This document shows positions 1 through 10,356 of a DNA stretch of 64,000 nt, one piece after another. A model generated the notes under the pieces. It had not been told where the DNA came from, did not search any database, and worked only from the letters and a program-made list of their open reading frames with translations. The DNA lies in contig MNCI01015505.1 in the NCBI GenBank assembly GCA_015680685.1, forward strand, positions 1 to 64,000. The letters are read 5' to 3'. Position 1 is the first letter of the stretch; every line of letters begins with the position of its first letter. A program made the translations under genes and the position numbers. Origin of the DNA: Gnetum montanum (taxonomy: Eukaryota; Streptophyta; Gnetopsida; Gnetales; Gnetaceae).

Positions 1-381
1 TGAGATAGGTTCACCACCCTTAATTTCTCTTATGATGGACGAAGCGTTATGGGGGCCTTTTCCCTTTAATGATGTGTGGTGACTCTCCTGCCGCAAGTCC
101 CATTGACGTTGTACTTCTGTGGGATGGTAATCCCTCATGTTGTAATCACATGCAACGTACTCAACATATAATTTCAACATGTCAATTCGTGCAAGGGCAC
201 GACGGAGCATGTTGGGGGTGGCTCTATCTAGAGGCAACACTATGTTACCCTCCAAGTCTCTCCATCGTAGTTGTTCATCTTGATGGAAGACAAAGGTAAA
301 GTTAGGTATATATTCATCATGATGAATATATACCACACTAAATTGTTGAGGAACTGGCGGTTCTTGGTTATGTATGTTTTG
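1..381 (-). pseudogene. Gag N-terminal region of element B (partial, frameshifted start)
   Basis: A 127-codon open frame on the minus strand runs off the left edge without a stop. It aligns with the Gag start of element A (minus, 4536 downward) and element C (plus, 47620 onward), sharing blocks such as RWRDLEGNIVLPLD here and KWRDMKGNIILSPD in C, followed by a conserved YVV(N/D)GYDT-like stretch. The expected start, encoding MSSSSHK, lies near 443 but in another frame, and a stop precedes codon 381, so the start is separated by a frameshift. This is the N-terminal part of a retrotransposon capsid precursor, ahead of the gag core domain. Family assignment rests on the shared LTR and primer-site type. 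The CpG-containing codons are less decayed than in A or C. Confidence 0.7.
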
Positions 382-571
382 TCACTAACTATTTTTAGTG
401 TTGGTCCTAGGCAGTGAAGTGCTTTATGAGAAGAAGAAGACATTATTATCTTGTCGGTGTGTTGTTTGTCGTTGTGTTATTTTTTTCTTCTGATTAATCC
501 TAGGGGTTCGTTTAAGCTTCCCAATGATGTGTATGATTTCCTATGTTCTACTTAGCGCACAAACAACTTAG

Positions 572-589
572 TCCCTGGCAACAGCACCA
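572..589 (-). promoter_or_regulatory. Primer binding site, tRNA-Asp type (element B)
   Basis: On the minus strand this reads TGGTGCTGTTGCCAGGGA, one base inside the LTR end. The sequence complementary to the 3' end of plant tRNA-Asp(GUC) is TGGCGCCGTTGCCGGGGA. They differ at three positions, all transitions (C to T or G to A). Athila-type Ty3/gypsy elements commonly use this primer. Confidence 0.8.
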
Positions 590-590
590 A

Positions 591-1400
591 TGATGAGTGG
601 CAAGGTACCCCTACACTCAACCATATGAATACGAGCGTTACACGCACGATCTGGTCGAACTCTGTAGACTAAGTGCCTACACGCCTTATGGAACACCTAA
701 GGTTAATCAATCATTGTCCTCCCAAGCTTACTTGTATCTTTCACGATTTTATGGTTAAGTAAGCTTGAGGCATGTGATTTTTATATCTTTTATGTTTTTA
801 TCGCCTATGCTAAGAGAGGAAAGGGATGAAGAGACTAAGTAACTAACTTTAACTACCTAATCCTTAATCATCCTAGCATTAGTATCCATTCCCACTTGCC
901 TTTTCACACCCTGAACCAAATGCTACTAGGATTACCAAACACTATTCGTTACTGGGATTACCAAGCATAACACACGTGCTCGAAGCGGTCGTACTAAAGT
1001 ACTTAACTATGAGAGTTGAGGGTTGAGAGAGATTAAGTCCTTAAGAAAGCATTTAAATAATTAACAATAATTAAAGTCCTATTTAGCTTAGTCCATGCAC
1101 TACAAGGTTTATCCAAAAGTTCATCTTTATTGTCATACACAATTGTGTGCTTAGGTACAGAATTACTCAAATAAAGATCCGTTCACTTTGGGACTCCTAC
1201 TGTGGGCACATGGAAATTATTCTAACTCTAGAATGGAAAAATAACAATAGTTTGGCTAAGGTCTAGATCTAGATGGAGAAACAAGGGAGAGATGACTCTT
1301 ATTTATAGAACTGGTGGTGGGCTGTGATACCACGTACGTGATATCGTAGAGAAGGATGCGATATCGTAGCCCATGCAATATCGCGTCCCATCACTCACCA
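591..1400 (-). repeat. 5' LTR of element B (810 bp)
   Basis: On the plus strand the LTR runs from tgatgagtgg (591) to actcacca (1400), the family's inverted termini (TGATGAGT ... ACTCATCA) with one change. The 591 end abuts the tRNA-Asp primer site. On the minus strand the U3 begins with several GATATCGC-type palindromes (1320-1390), followed by a TATA box. The sequence matches the LTRs at 26679-27503, 49377-50228 and, more distantly, 4698-5493, 29950-30802 and the two LTRs of C. Confidence 0.85.
1300..1307 (-). promoter_or_regulatory. TATA box of the element B LTR
   Basis: TATAAATA on the minus strand, just downstream of the palindrome cluster at 1320-1390. The same order of LTR end, palindromes and TATA box occurs in the other LTRs of this superfamily in the window. 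Confidence 0.6.
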
Positions 1401-1619
1401 ATAGGTATCATCATCTTCATTAGAGAGTTGGAAATAAACTTGTTCAATTTTTTCCATGCCTTCAACATATGCACATGTTAGGCTCTCAGTTGGCTTCATG
1501 CATATTGTGCTACTATCTGAATTAACTATCTACCACTGTGTGCCCTCTTACTTTGTGGCTACTACATATAGACACTTTTTAATATTGATCTCTTGCACAC
1601 ATTGATTGCATGCTTTAAT

Positions 1620-2060
1620 GTATGTGCTCTTGATTTACCAAATCCTTTGCACACAATTGTACCTGTTATCACTATATGTGATGCATGGAATACACTTCTT
1701 CTCAATTTTTCCTAGCTCATTTTCCTTGGATATTTTTAGAGATAAGTCCCTTTTACCCATTTGTGCGTCAACCATGCTTAACCAAGCCCTTTCCATGATG
1801 ATGGGAAAGTCACTTTTGTAGTTGTCCACCTTGATTACCAAAAAATCAATAGGATAGGAATGTCCACAAACTATGGTTACAATGTCTTCCACTAATCCCA
1901 AAGGAACAACAATCGACTAATCTGCTAATTCTAGATAGATTTTGCTCCTCTTAAGAGGTGGTAGGTACCAATCCTTGTACATATCATGGAAGATGAGATT
2001 AGCACCAGAACTAGAGTTAAGAAGATCCTTACATGGTTCTTATCTAGCAATTTGTAGATA
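1620..2060 (-). pseudogene. Aspartic protease region of element A
   Basis: Minus-strand translation gives a retropepsin-like stretch. An NSSSGANL segment stands where the catalytic D-S/T-G would be. About 80 residues later comes the block KSDFPIIMERAWLSM, equivalent to the conserved PIILGRPWL region of Ty3/gypsy proteases. An open frame of 88 codons (1901 to 1635) covers this second half. The same region of element C (50280-50680) matches over its length. The catalytic Asp reads as Asn here and the flanking frame is broken, so the enzyme is dead. Confidence 0.7.
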
Positions 2061-2359
2061 AATGAGTGGACTTCCTAGATCAGATCTTTTTGTAGGAAGA
2101 TTACTATCCTTAATTCAATTAGAAATAGCATGAGTTAGTATTATAATGTGGATCCTAGGTAACACTTGGTTTGAAGGGCACTCAAAGGTATTTGATGCAA
2201 AGGATGAGGGTGATGGAGATGTAGGATGATAAATCAGAGTAGGCTGTGAGGGCTAGAGAGGACTGCTAGGTCAAAAGAAAGGTCATTTCCTTAATCGATT
2301 ATCTAGATCACTTGGTTGAAAAATCAATTGTGAGTGTACAACCCTTATAGCATTTCATT

Positions 2360-4536
2360 ATTGCAGTTGTGGAGGAATCTCACCCTCATAGAATATAGAT
2401 ATGGGTTTTCCCTTCAAGTAGATGGTGAATGTGTTTGGTAGTACTCTGGAGGGTAGTAGTGATGCTGGAATAATGTATGACTTGCAAAGCTTTAAGGGAG
2501 ATGGGCTACTAAACATAGTACTTGTATGGATCTGGTTGCCTATAAGGGTATTGCTACCTTGGTGGTGGCATCCCCCACAATTGTGATTGGTACCACTATT
2601 AGTATTGTTCATAAGGTTGTGGAGGAGTTCCACTTGGGTAGTAAGCTTGTTGTTGTTGGTGGAACTATCTTGGACTACCTTGAGGATAAGGCAATCATCT
2701 TGGAGCTTTCCTACATGCTAGGTAAGGATTCAATGCATCACTCTAGACTCTTGTAAGTGTGACACCATAGGACAACATTTTCTTTGGATGTTCATATTGA
2801 CATATGTCACATTCAGTTTCATCATCAGAGTTAGACTCCACAACGTCCTCTACTATAATAGCTTTGGCCTTACCTCTTTGGTAGGCATGTTTAGCTTCTT
2901 TTTACCTCCTACGATTATCATCACTATTTTTCTCTTTAGATTCTTCAACAATATTTAAAGTAATTTGAAATTTGTCATATAAAGTGTCCCATAACTTTTC
3001 AACCTTGGCTAAAATATCATAAACAAATTTTTGGATATGCAAGGTCTTTTTGTTCACCACTTCATCAAGTGGTGATTCCTCCTCATCACAATATCAAACC
3101 TCTCATTTTCTAATGGATAGGTCCCTATTATACTCTTTAATACTTTCCTTTTTTCATAGCTCACCTTCTTCTTTTACTACCTACTCAATTAGCCTTTGGA
3201 TCTGATGAGCTCTCATTTTAGACAACCTTCCTTGGGCATACATCCCAAGGGTTCTTCTTGTTTCTGCTTTAATCACATCTATGATGTGGCAAAGTTGTTC
3301 CCTTTGAGGGTAACCATGGCCAGGGCATCAGTGTAGGAGTGAATACTAGCAATCCATGATGGTGGCATCCAAGGGTTTATGTACTCCTTGTTTCTAGCCT
3401 TGGATTTTCCTTCTCAGATTAGACAATCTGGAGTACGTTTGATATTTTTCATTGAAGAGTTCTAACATGGTACTCCACCTATGGATAGATTCTAGCTCTA
3501 AGGACTAGTACCAACTTTTAGCTTCCTTAATAGGTATCCTTGGGAAAATTTTAAGTTTTTTCTACTCATTCTTTATGTTCTGTAAGGCATAGGCATCTTG
3601 AAAAGCTTGTAGATGTGTCTACATATTAGAATTGTCTCCCCCTTAAATCTTGGAATATTTTTAATGTCCAATGCTTGATCCAACTATCCTTCATATGCTT
3701 GGTTAGTATTTTCACTACCTTTTCAATGTTGAACATACTTCAAGGCACTAATAGAGGTTCATCATCATCACTACATTGATGACACCAATGATGGTTTCGA
3801 CCACCCCTTTAGTTTTGATGGCCTACACTGTCATTATTATTTTTCTAATCACCTTCATCATGATTGTTTTAATGGTGGCTTCCATGAGAACCATCAAATG
3901 AAGAGGAATGTTCAGAATTGGATCAAGAGGATGATGAGAAAGGTGGACCACCATAGCCACCACTCTTACACTTATTATGATTTCCATCCTTAGATCCCTT
4001 GTTAATGCAATGTTTACCTGAGTCACTATCTTGGCTATAACTATTTCATGAATCCAATTTGTGAATAGTGGATCATAGGATTAGGTTCACACCCTCACCA
4101 TCAATAGCAAGGGGTGGAGAATCTTCATGTTCAGAATCTTCCAAGGGAGGATCCTCATTGTCCTCTTGATCTAGTAGGAACAAGGGGTTAGTGTCATGTT
4201 TTCCCTTTGTAGCTTCATGGAGTTTCTCCTGATGTTGATCTCATTTATGTTGTTTTTCAATGGGATAGTAGTTTTGAGTGTCATATCCATTTACAACATA
4301 TTGTTCATGAAGATCTACTATGTCCAACTTCTTAAGGGCTTTGAATAGCATCCCAGGCACAGATCTATCAAGGGGCAAGATGACATTGCCCTTCATATCA
4401 CACCATTTCATCTATTCATCCTAATGTAGGATGAAGATGAAGTTTGGCACAAACTCATCTAGATGAGTGTATACCACCTTGCATTCTTGTGGGACCAATG
4501 GTTTGGTATTTTCATGCTTGCAAGAAGAAGAAGACA
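2360..4536 (-). pseudogene. Gag of element A (decayed, full length)
   Basis: Read from an ATG at 4536 encoding MSSSSCKHENTK. The N-terminal part (to about 4100) aligns with the B and C Gags. The middle (about 3750-3300) carries the retrotransposon gag core, with a segment equivalent to K.KSWYQSLKSKSI.KWS.M in element H (32070-32140). Then comes a cysteine-bearing segment near 2840-2790 and a proline/glutamine/tyrosine-rich tail; a 91-codon frame (2633-2358) is nearly identical in its first half to C at 48773. Stops and frameshifts occur throughout. As Gag it would have formed the virus-like particle in the cytoplasm. Confidence 0.65.
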
Positions 4537-4678
4537 TTTTGCAAAAAATAAAAATAAAAAAAATGTCACTGTGCTTTTATAATTCTATGTATAGTGGAAA
4601 TGATAATGACCTTTAGCTTCATACAATGATATAATGGTATTCACCTAGATCTCAATAGCACATGTTCCACAAACAATG

Positions 4679-4696
4679 TTCCCAGAAATGATGCCA
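4679..4696 (-). promoter_or_regulatory. Primer binding site, tRNA-Asp type (element A)
   Basis: The minus strand reads TGGCATCATTTCTGGGAA, one base inside the LTR. It differs from the tRNA-Asp complement at six positions, five of them transitions. Confidence 0.65.
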
Positions 4697-4697
4697 A

Positions 4698-5493
4698 TGA
4701 TGATTGATGAGGTACCCCTATACCAAACCATATAAATCACAAGTATTCATGTGTGATATAGTTGAATTCCATATACTTTTTTGTTTCCAGTGCACTAGCC
4801 CTTTAGGAAGTGAATCTAGCCTTAAGGTCAATCATTGTCTTCCCAATTACACTTCTGGCATTTGTTGGTATGGTTAAGTGTAACTAAGGCATTCAATTTT
4901 TATCATTTTTATGTTTTATAGTTGGGTGCTTGAAATGTAGATGAAAAGGGGATTTGATTAACTAATCTAAATTAACTAATTAACTAATCATTTAACTAAT
5001 CCTAACATAAGTATCCATTCCAACTTTTCGTACACATCTTGAACCCACATATCCACTGTTGGGTGATCAAGCACTATGCTACTAGGCATACTAAGCAATA
5101 GCGCTACTAGGATTACCAAGCGAATATATGTTACACTCAAAGTGGTCATAATTATGTATTTAATCTATCTAGTTTAATTACTTCATTGACTTCATTGCTG
5201 AAAAATATTTGTGAAATAATTGAAAACATTTAACAAATAACTGAAAAATTGAATGCATAAATGAAATAGCTAATCTATCCAAAGTGTTGCAAGGTTTATT
5301 AGAAAGCTCATCTTTATTTTCGCACACACTATCATGCTCAAGTACAATAATGCTCGAATAAAGTTATGTATGCTCAATGACTCCTACTAGGTGGGGCCAC
5401 ATCAATGCATGATATGATGCATCAATTGGGCCTAGTCGACGAGGTTGCATCAACAAGGTATCGTTGACGCAACCAATAGAACATGACTCATTA
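4698..5493 (-). repeat. 5' LTR of element A (796 bp)
   Basis: Bounded on the plus strand by tgatgattgatg (4698) and actcatta (5493), degenerate versions of the family termini. The 4698 end abuts the primer site. The region 5395-5490 holds the U3-proximal motifs around GTTGCATC and CGTCGAC, related to those in the LTRs of element C rather than the GATATCGC type of B. Confidence 0.8.
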
Positions 5494-5519
5494 ATTATTC
5501 TACTTCCACACCTTTCCAA

Positions 5520-6860
5520 AGCTATTGTTGTGAAAGAAGATCATTAGCATCAAGTAGGCATGGGCCATCAAAAATGTCCTCATTGAAGATGCTCAATTTA
5601 ACTAGGTTACTCATTTGATCTCTAGGCTACAAGGGAAGATCCAAGAACTTCGTGAAGGCCTCACCACAACATGCCTCTTGTACTATGCATTCTTTGTAGT
5701 ATATTTGAGGAGATTCACAAAGTTCCTAATGGTGAGGAATGATAGATAGTGAGTAATTCAAGACCCATCCCAACTCACTAAGCCTTAGGTCAAGCACATT
5801 TTCCCAACCATGCAAGCTCATAATCCACTAGAGGATGTTGAGGAATCACTATTTGTGACCACTAAAAATTTTAGTGGTATGCATTATCCTTCCACTGATA
5901 GCATGAGGATTACACCCCAAGTTGCCCAAGGGAACATGTAAAGGATCAAAGAGTAATGTTCTGAAGCTAATAAATCTGTTAGAGTGAAGTTAAAGAGGCC
6001 CGTGGTTGAGGTAATAGCACCAGTTGTTGAGTAGCCTTTAAAGAGGAGGCTTGTGGTTAAACCAGGCTAGGCATAATATGTCATTGTAGGTATGTTTTAG
6101 TTTCTTTTATTTTTAAGTTTATTTTCACTTTATGTTTTATGTTATAAGGTTATGTTGTTATTTTGTTTTAGGAAAAATGTACTAAGTTGTTCTATATTTT
6201 ATATTTGTTGTTCTTATAGACAAGCAACAAGAATTGACAGCCTAAGATGTAGCAACAAATGTGGAGCAAAAATGCCTGAAGGAGGAGTTTCTACAATAGC
6301 ATGAGGATGAGGGATTATACAATGCCACATTGGACAATTTTGACATCTTATTTCATGCCTCACAACTAGGTGAACTCGTTGCCATCATCTTAGATGATAC
6401 CCCAAGTATTTATGAATTTTTTTTCATATGTTGCATTTTATTGTTTTCATGTTTAAGCTTCATTTTCATCATTGAACTATGGTCGTGCTTGTTGTATCTC
6501 CTAAATGTCAATCAAATACTTCTACTTCTACATTTCACATGAAACCTTAGGTAGAGTTCCAAACAAAATGAAGTTCATGCATAGGATCGCCAAATACGTG
6601 ATCAATTGGTTGCAAAAAATTTCTCTTAATGTTGGTAAGGATCTTAGTTTACTTTTACTTTGGTTGTTTTTATTGCTTATGCATTTTTTCTGTTTTATTA
6701 TTTTATGGTCTTAATAATTTTAGATATTTTTGGTTATTCTCTTTGTATGTTATGTTTATTTACATACTCTATTATTATCTTGCTTGGAGTGTCTAAGATT
6801 GGATGGGATTACAACCATGCCATGGAGATTGATGCCTTGCCTAGCCTAGCACCTACATAA
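5520..6860 (+). pseudogene. Remnant of the D-family antisense spliced gene (3' half) in D1
   Basis: Runs opposite to D1 gag. The first block (about 5530-6089) aligns in protein with the large exon of the D2 antisense gene (40627-41676 minus): IEDAQFN with METHFN-like, then VEESLFVTTK with MEDSLSMTTK, then DSM and an EAN...LK pattern. It ends at a donor, tag|gtatg, as in D2. The next exon starts after ttcttatag (6220) and resembles the D2 exon ending in an acidic run. A short exon (6551-6634) lies between ccttag and gtaagg and encodes RVPNKMKFMHRIAKYVINWL, matching ILNKIEFMYEMVKDIIVW. The last block starts at 6790 with TGTC and encodes VSKIGWDYNHAMEID, against VSIVMWDLAQDMEFD in D2. Stops interrupt the first blocks. 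The final exons are missing. No known domain recognised. Confidence 0.6.
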
Positions 6861-7179
6861 ACAAGAATAAACTCTAGGCTATGTGCAAAGTAATGTAAAA
6901 ATAAGATAAAATAAAGTAACATAAAACAATATGTGTAAATAGTGTTTAAATTGGGTTAAGAAGGCTACATGGTTATGGGTACAAGGGCACATAAATTGGG
7001 GACATACATCTATTATGCAAGTATTTCCTAATCTTTGAAAGAGTAGGAATGGTGTATGGTCTATGCTACATAATTTTTTATTCCTGATTCCCTTCACTAA
7101 TCATGTTGAAGGAAAGGTCTTCCCATGGTACATACATGATTCCATTGTTGTCTATTTTGGCCTCTTCTACTTTATCAAG
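6861..7179. other. Convergent junction between D1 protease and antisense gene
   Basis: No coding signal. The minus strand here aligns with the D2 segment 37970-38200 (a shared ATGTAGCC block and a T-rich stretch), that is, the end of the sense frame and its 3' spacer. The junction is the same in both copies, apart from the terminal exons lost in D1. Confidence 0.5.
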
Positions 7180-7560
7180 CTTTTCAATTTTGTGGTTAAT
7201 AGTAGGATTTTCTTCTTGAAACTTCACTTTGTATCCTTATTTTATGTCAACATTGCTAACTACCAAAGGAACTACACTATTTTCATGGATGATTATTTCA
7301 CCCTTCTTGTAAGGCAAGTGAATTTCTTGCTGGATGGATGAAGAAACAACTCATAACTGAGGTAGCCAAGGCCTCCCTAGAATGAGGTTGAATCCTAGTG
7401 TCTCTTTTACCACCAAGAAGTTGGATATTATGGGGAATTATTCCCATGCCATAAAATTTAAAGAAATGAACCTTTTTTGACCATCTAAGATTCATTAAAG
7501 GATTTAAGGACAGAAGTTGAAGTGTATTGCATGTGCTTTGCTATGCCTAAACATTTGAAA
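7180..7560 (-). pseudogene. Aspartic protease C-terminal region of D1
   Basis: Minus-strand translation shows a conserved block, FNLILGRPWL with decay, followed by QEIHLPYKKGEIIIH. It parallels FNLILGRP and QEIHLPYEGGEIIIH in D2 (37690-37800). This is the PIILGRPWL-type region of a Ty3/gypsy retropepsin. Frames are broken and no catalytic D-S/T-G could be identified with confidence upstream. Confidence 0.6.
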
Positions 7561-8529
7561 ATAGTATAAGGTATGACATTAGTTGCCACTCCATCATCAA
7601 CATGCATCCTATGCACTTTGTATTGCCTCATCCTTATGTTTATGAAGACGGAGGCCCTAGTTGTCTTGCCATCGTGGGGGTTAATCTTGACTTCACTATC
7701 ATACTAGTGTTATTGACCTCATTTCTTCCTTTGATGAAGATGGTACCATCACTACATGGATGGACTCTTCACTAGTGAAGATATCCTTGCTAATAGGAAT
7801 TAAGGTCAACATTTTTACTAATGCCTCATGGTATGCAGTAGAAGTCATTACTAGATCATATAGGCTAAGAGATGTGTTCTTTTGTTTAAATGATTTTCTG
7901 ACTTATCCCATTGCATTAAGGAAGTTCTTGTCATTGGTTATTAAGTTCTTATTCCTATTGACCTTAACTTCCTCCATGCACCCCAAGATGAGAACTTCAT
8001 GCTTCAATAGTTGTCTTTGCCTCTTTTCCCTTCCCTTATGGTTGGGGATCCTCCTGTGGTTGACTAGTTGAAGCAACCTAAGTATAAGAGCTCATTGGAA
8101 TGGATGAGATGGGAGTGAGCTTTAGTGAACCTACTTCCTTTAATGCCTTGGCCTACTTATTTTCTTTGTTATTGTGCTTTGGTATAAGCTTCTTACATTG
8201 TTTCATTAATGATTTCTTATTATTGTTGTCTAGTTGGGAAGAAGCCATTGCATTGGCCACCATAGGAGGAGATTATTTGTTTGTAACAATAGGTTTGGTT
8301 GTAAAAGAAGGAGGTCCTTTAACCACAAAAGGTTCCCTAGGAGACATAGGTGATGCTATCCTTACAAGAAAAATGGAGCCTTCAATTTGACAAAGTTGAA
8401 AGATCCCAATCATTGCGAGGAGATACCCAGATCACAAACGACTCCCATGCAAGTCTTGAGTTGTTGCTTACATTGAATGTCACTATAGTATATGGACTAT
8501 TATTAGCATTCAATGGGTCCTTGTAGACC

Positions 8530-10351
8530 TTCATGGATTTCTTCTACTACCTAGCTAGGTTAGATGCATTAAGGATTAGCTCACTGTTATCTATTATCTT
8601 CTGTAGGTCATATTTGACAACTAAGGAAAAGTCAATATCATGACCTGGTAGTTGACGATAGTGACAGAAATGGTTAAGCTTGAAGTACGTAGGTACCAGT
8701 GAGTCATCCTTGGTTGAAAGAGTGGAATTCTTGGTGATTTCACATAATTGGTTATGCCTTTTATAGGCATTCTTGATCATCTATTTATATTGTATTCTTC
8801 TACTCTTTAGCAACTAGTAAAGGAGTTCAAATGGTTTTAGATGTAACCTAGTGTATTTGAACAAATCCTTTCTCTCAAAATTTAGTCTTGCATTTCATGA
8901 TGTAGTGGTCCTAGAGGTTGATGGTTGATTTTTTGTTATGGTGGAGGCCTTGGATTGATATTTTTAGTCCCCTGCATCATTTTGTTTTCTTTGGCCATAG
9001 TGGCCATGGATACATTATTCTACTTTCCTTTCTCCATATTCCTCTAAGTGTGTTAGTTTTTGTATGCCACATAGGAAGGGTTGTGACTAGCCTCAACAAC
9101 ATCCTCTATGTTCTTGGTTTGAGAGAAGGCTTGGTTGACTAACTATGGATCTAGGTATTAGAGTTTAGACTTAATAAAGTCATTAACTACCCTCTTGAAT
9201 ATAGCGAGAAAGTGTGTTTCAACTATTGGTTTAGGAATCTCATTGAGAAGAGCATTCCAATATTGTATGAACTTTTGTACAGGTTCAAGGGGTCCTTGCT
9301 TGACCTTCATTAGTTAGTTAAGAGTTGTGTTGAGTTTCAAGTTATACTTTAAATGATTAACAAATTGTGATATTAAGTCTTCTAGTAAGGATATAGATCC
9401 TCTCAATAAAGCACTATACTAGTCCAAGGCTTTCCTAGTAAGGGACATAGGGGAGATCCACATTATGGTATGCAACCAAGCATGCAATAATAAACACTTA
9501 GAATGAAAGGTGATAAGATGATCATTTGGGTAACCTTCACCATTGCACTTAGTGAACTAGAGTATGGGCATGCTAGGGGAAAGAGTTATTTGTGGGACAA
9601 TAGGAGTAATGAGATCATCTTGATAGAAATCCATGATTTTTAATACATATGTTGTTGAAGACTTGAGCTTCCATAAGGTCTTGGATCATTTTGAATTCTT
9701 GATCCAAGCCTTGAAGCATTTTCATGGGTTGTGGTATCTATATAAATGGTTTTTGCATCATTTGAGAGGCCTATGGCCTCATGATGGGTGATGGGATGGA
9801 AGGGACAAGCTGAGTCATCATGGTTATGGGTGGACCAAACAACGAAAAGGAGGTTTATGCTAGTACTTGGGGCACAAATGGGACAAAAGGTGTATGTGAT
9901 CCTTGGATCACTTGAGGTCTCACTATGGGGCCCACTAGCATAGAGAAGGAGTGAGGGGTGGTGAAGATTATCAGTGACAACTATGCAAACAAAGGTTACA
10001 TGGAAAAAGGCATAAAGGAGGGTAGGGAGGCCATTTGGAACATAGATTATTCCTAGTGGGCCACTATGATAGGAGCCAACCCAAACATGGTGGGGTACAT
10101 AGGAGATAAGGGTTGAGGTACCTGTCCCACGAAAGAAATAGGAAAGGTTTAAGTGGGTGCGATGGTCTAGGGAGGCAATTATTGGAAGAGGATTCCTTGA
10201 AGTTATCAAGTTTGAGTTTAGCCTCAAACTCATTGTGTTTCTAATGTTGGCTTGCCAAAGTGAGCTTCTCACTTTGCTCATCCATCTCAATTACTTATGA
10301 TAAAATGTGTATGAGTGTTTTTAAGTGGTATTTTATTGTAGGGGGAGGGTA
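8530..10351 (-). pseudogene. Gag of D1 (C-terminal three-quarters)
   Basis: From right to left: a Pro/Ser/Thr/Gln-rich linker (10290-9650), then the gag core. Recognisable blocks are the MDFYQDD-like start (about 9640), the LDQLMKVKQGPLEPVQKFI-like block (about 9330-9270) and HFLAIFKRVVNDFI (about 9220-9180), all with counterparts in D2 and D3. Near 8672-8630 is a zinc-knuckle-like motif, CHYRQLPGHDIDFS, followed by DLQKIID. The family consensus would be C-X2-H-X4-H-X4-C; here the first His is Arg and the last Cys is Ser. A 216-codon open frame (10290-9640 minus) lies over the linker but in a different frame from the conserved blocks. The N-terminus is displaced to 16522-16790 by element E. 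Confidence 0.65.
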
Positions 10352-10356
10352 TGTAT
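10352..10356. repeat. Left target-site duplication of E (tgtat)
   Basis: The 5-bp direct repeat tgtat lies immediately before the left LTR and again at 16517-16521 immediately after the right LTR. It shows E inserted intact into the gag of D1. Confidence 0.85.

Larger units (their letters stand above)
1..1400 (-). mobile_element. Element B: 5' end of a Ty3/gypsy element (LTR, PBS, gag start), runs off the left edge
   Basis: Read on the minus strand, this is a 5' LTR (1400 to 591), a tRNA-Asp-type primer site (589 to 572), a leader, and the start of gag running out of the window. Its LTR interrupts element A: the sequence from 1401 rightwards matches, collinearly, the part of element C near 50900. 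The expected target duplication would be atagg (1401-1405); its partner is outside the window. B keeps more CpG and a better primer site than A or C, so it is probably the younger insertion. Confidence 0.8.
1401..5493 (-). mobile_element. Element A: decayed Ty3/gypsy element, interrupted on its 3' side by B
   Basis: Minus-strand order is 5' LTR (5493 to 4698), PBS (4696 to 4679), gag (from 4536), then protease (about 2060 to 1620). The sequence stops at 1400 where B is inserted; RT and integrase would lie left of the window. The reading is collinear with element C. A retains the gag core (about 3750-3300) that C has lost. Every reading frame is broken. The 5-bp flank beyond the LTR is attat (5494-5498), the expected target duplication in D1. 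Confidence 0.8.

Noticed and set aside
7063-7341. 92-codon plus-strand ORF as a gene
   Set aside because: It is the complement of the D1 protease region; the conserved signal is on the minus strand.
9640-10290. 216-codon minus-strand ORF as a gene
   Set aside because: It lies over the proline-rich linker of D1 gag, but the conserved Gag blocks are read in other frames; composition is low-complexity.
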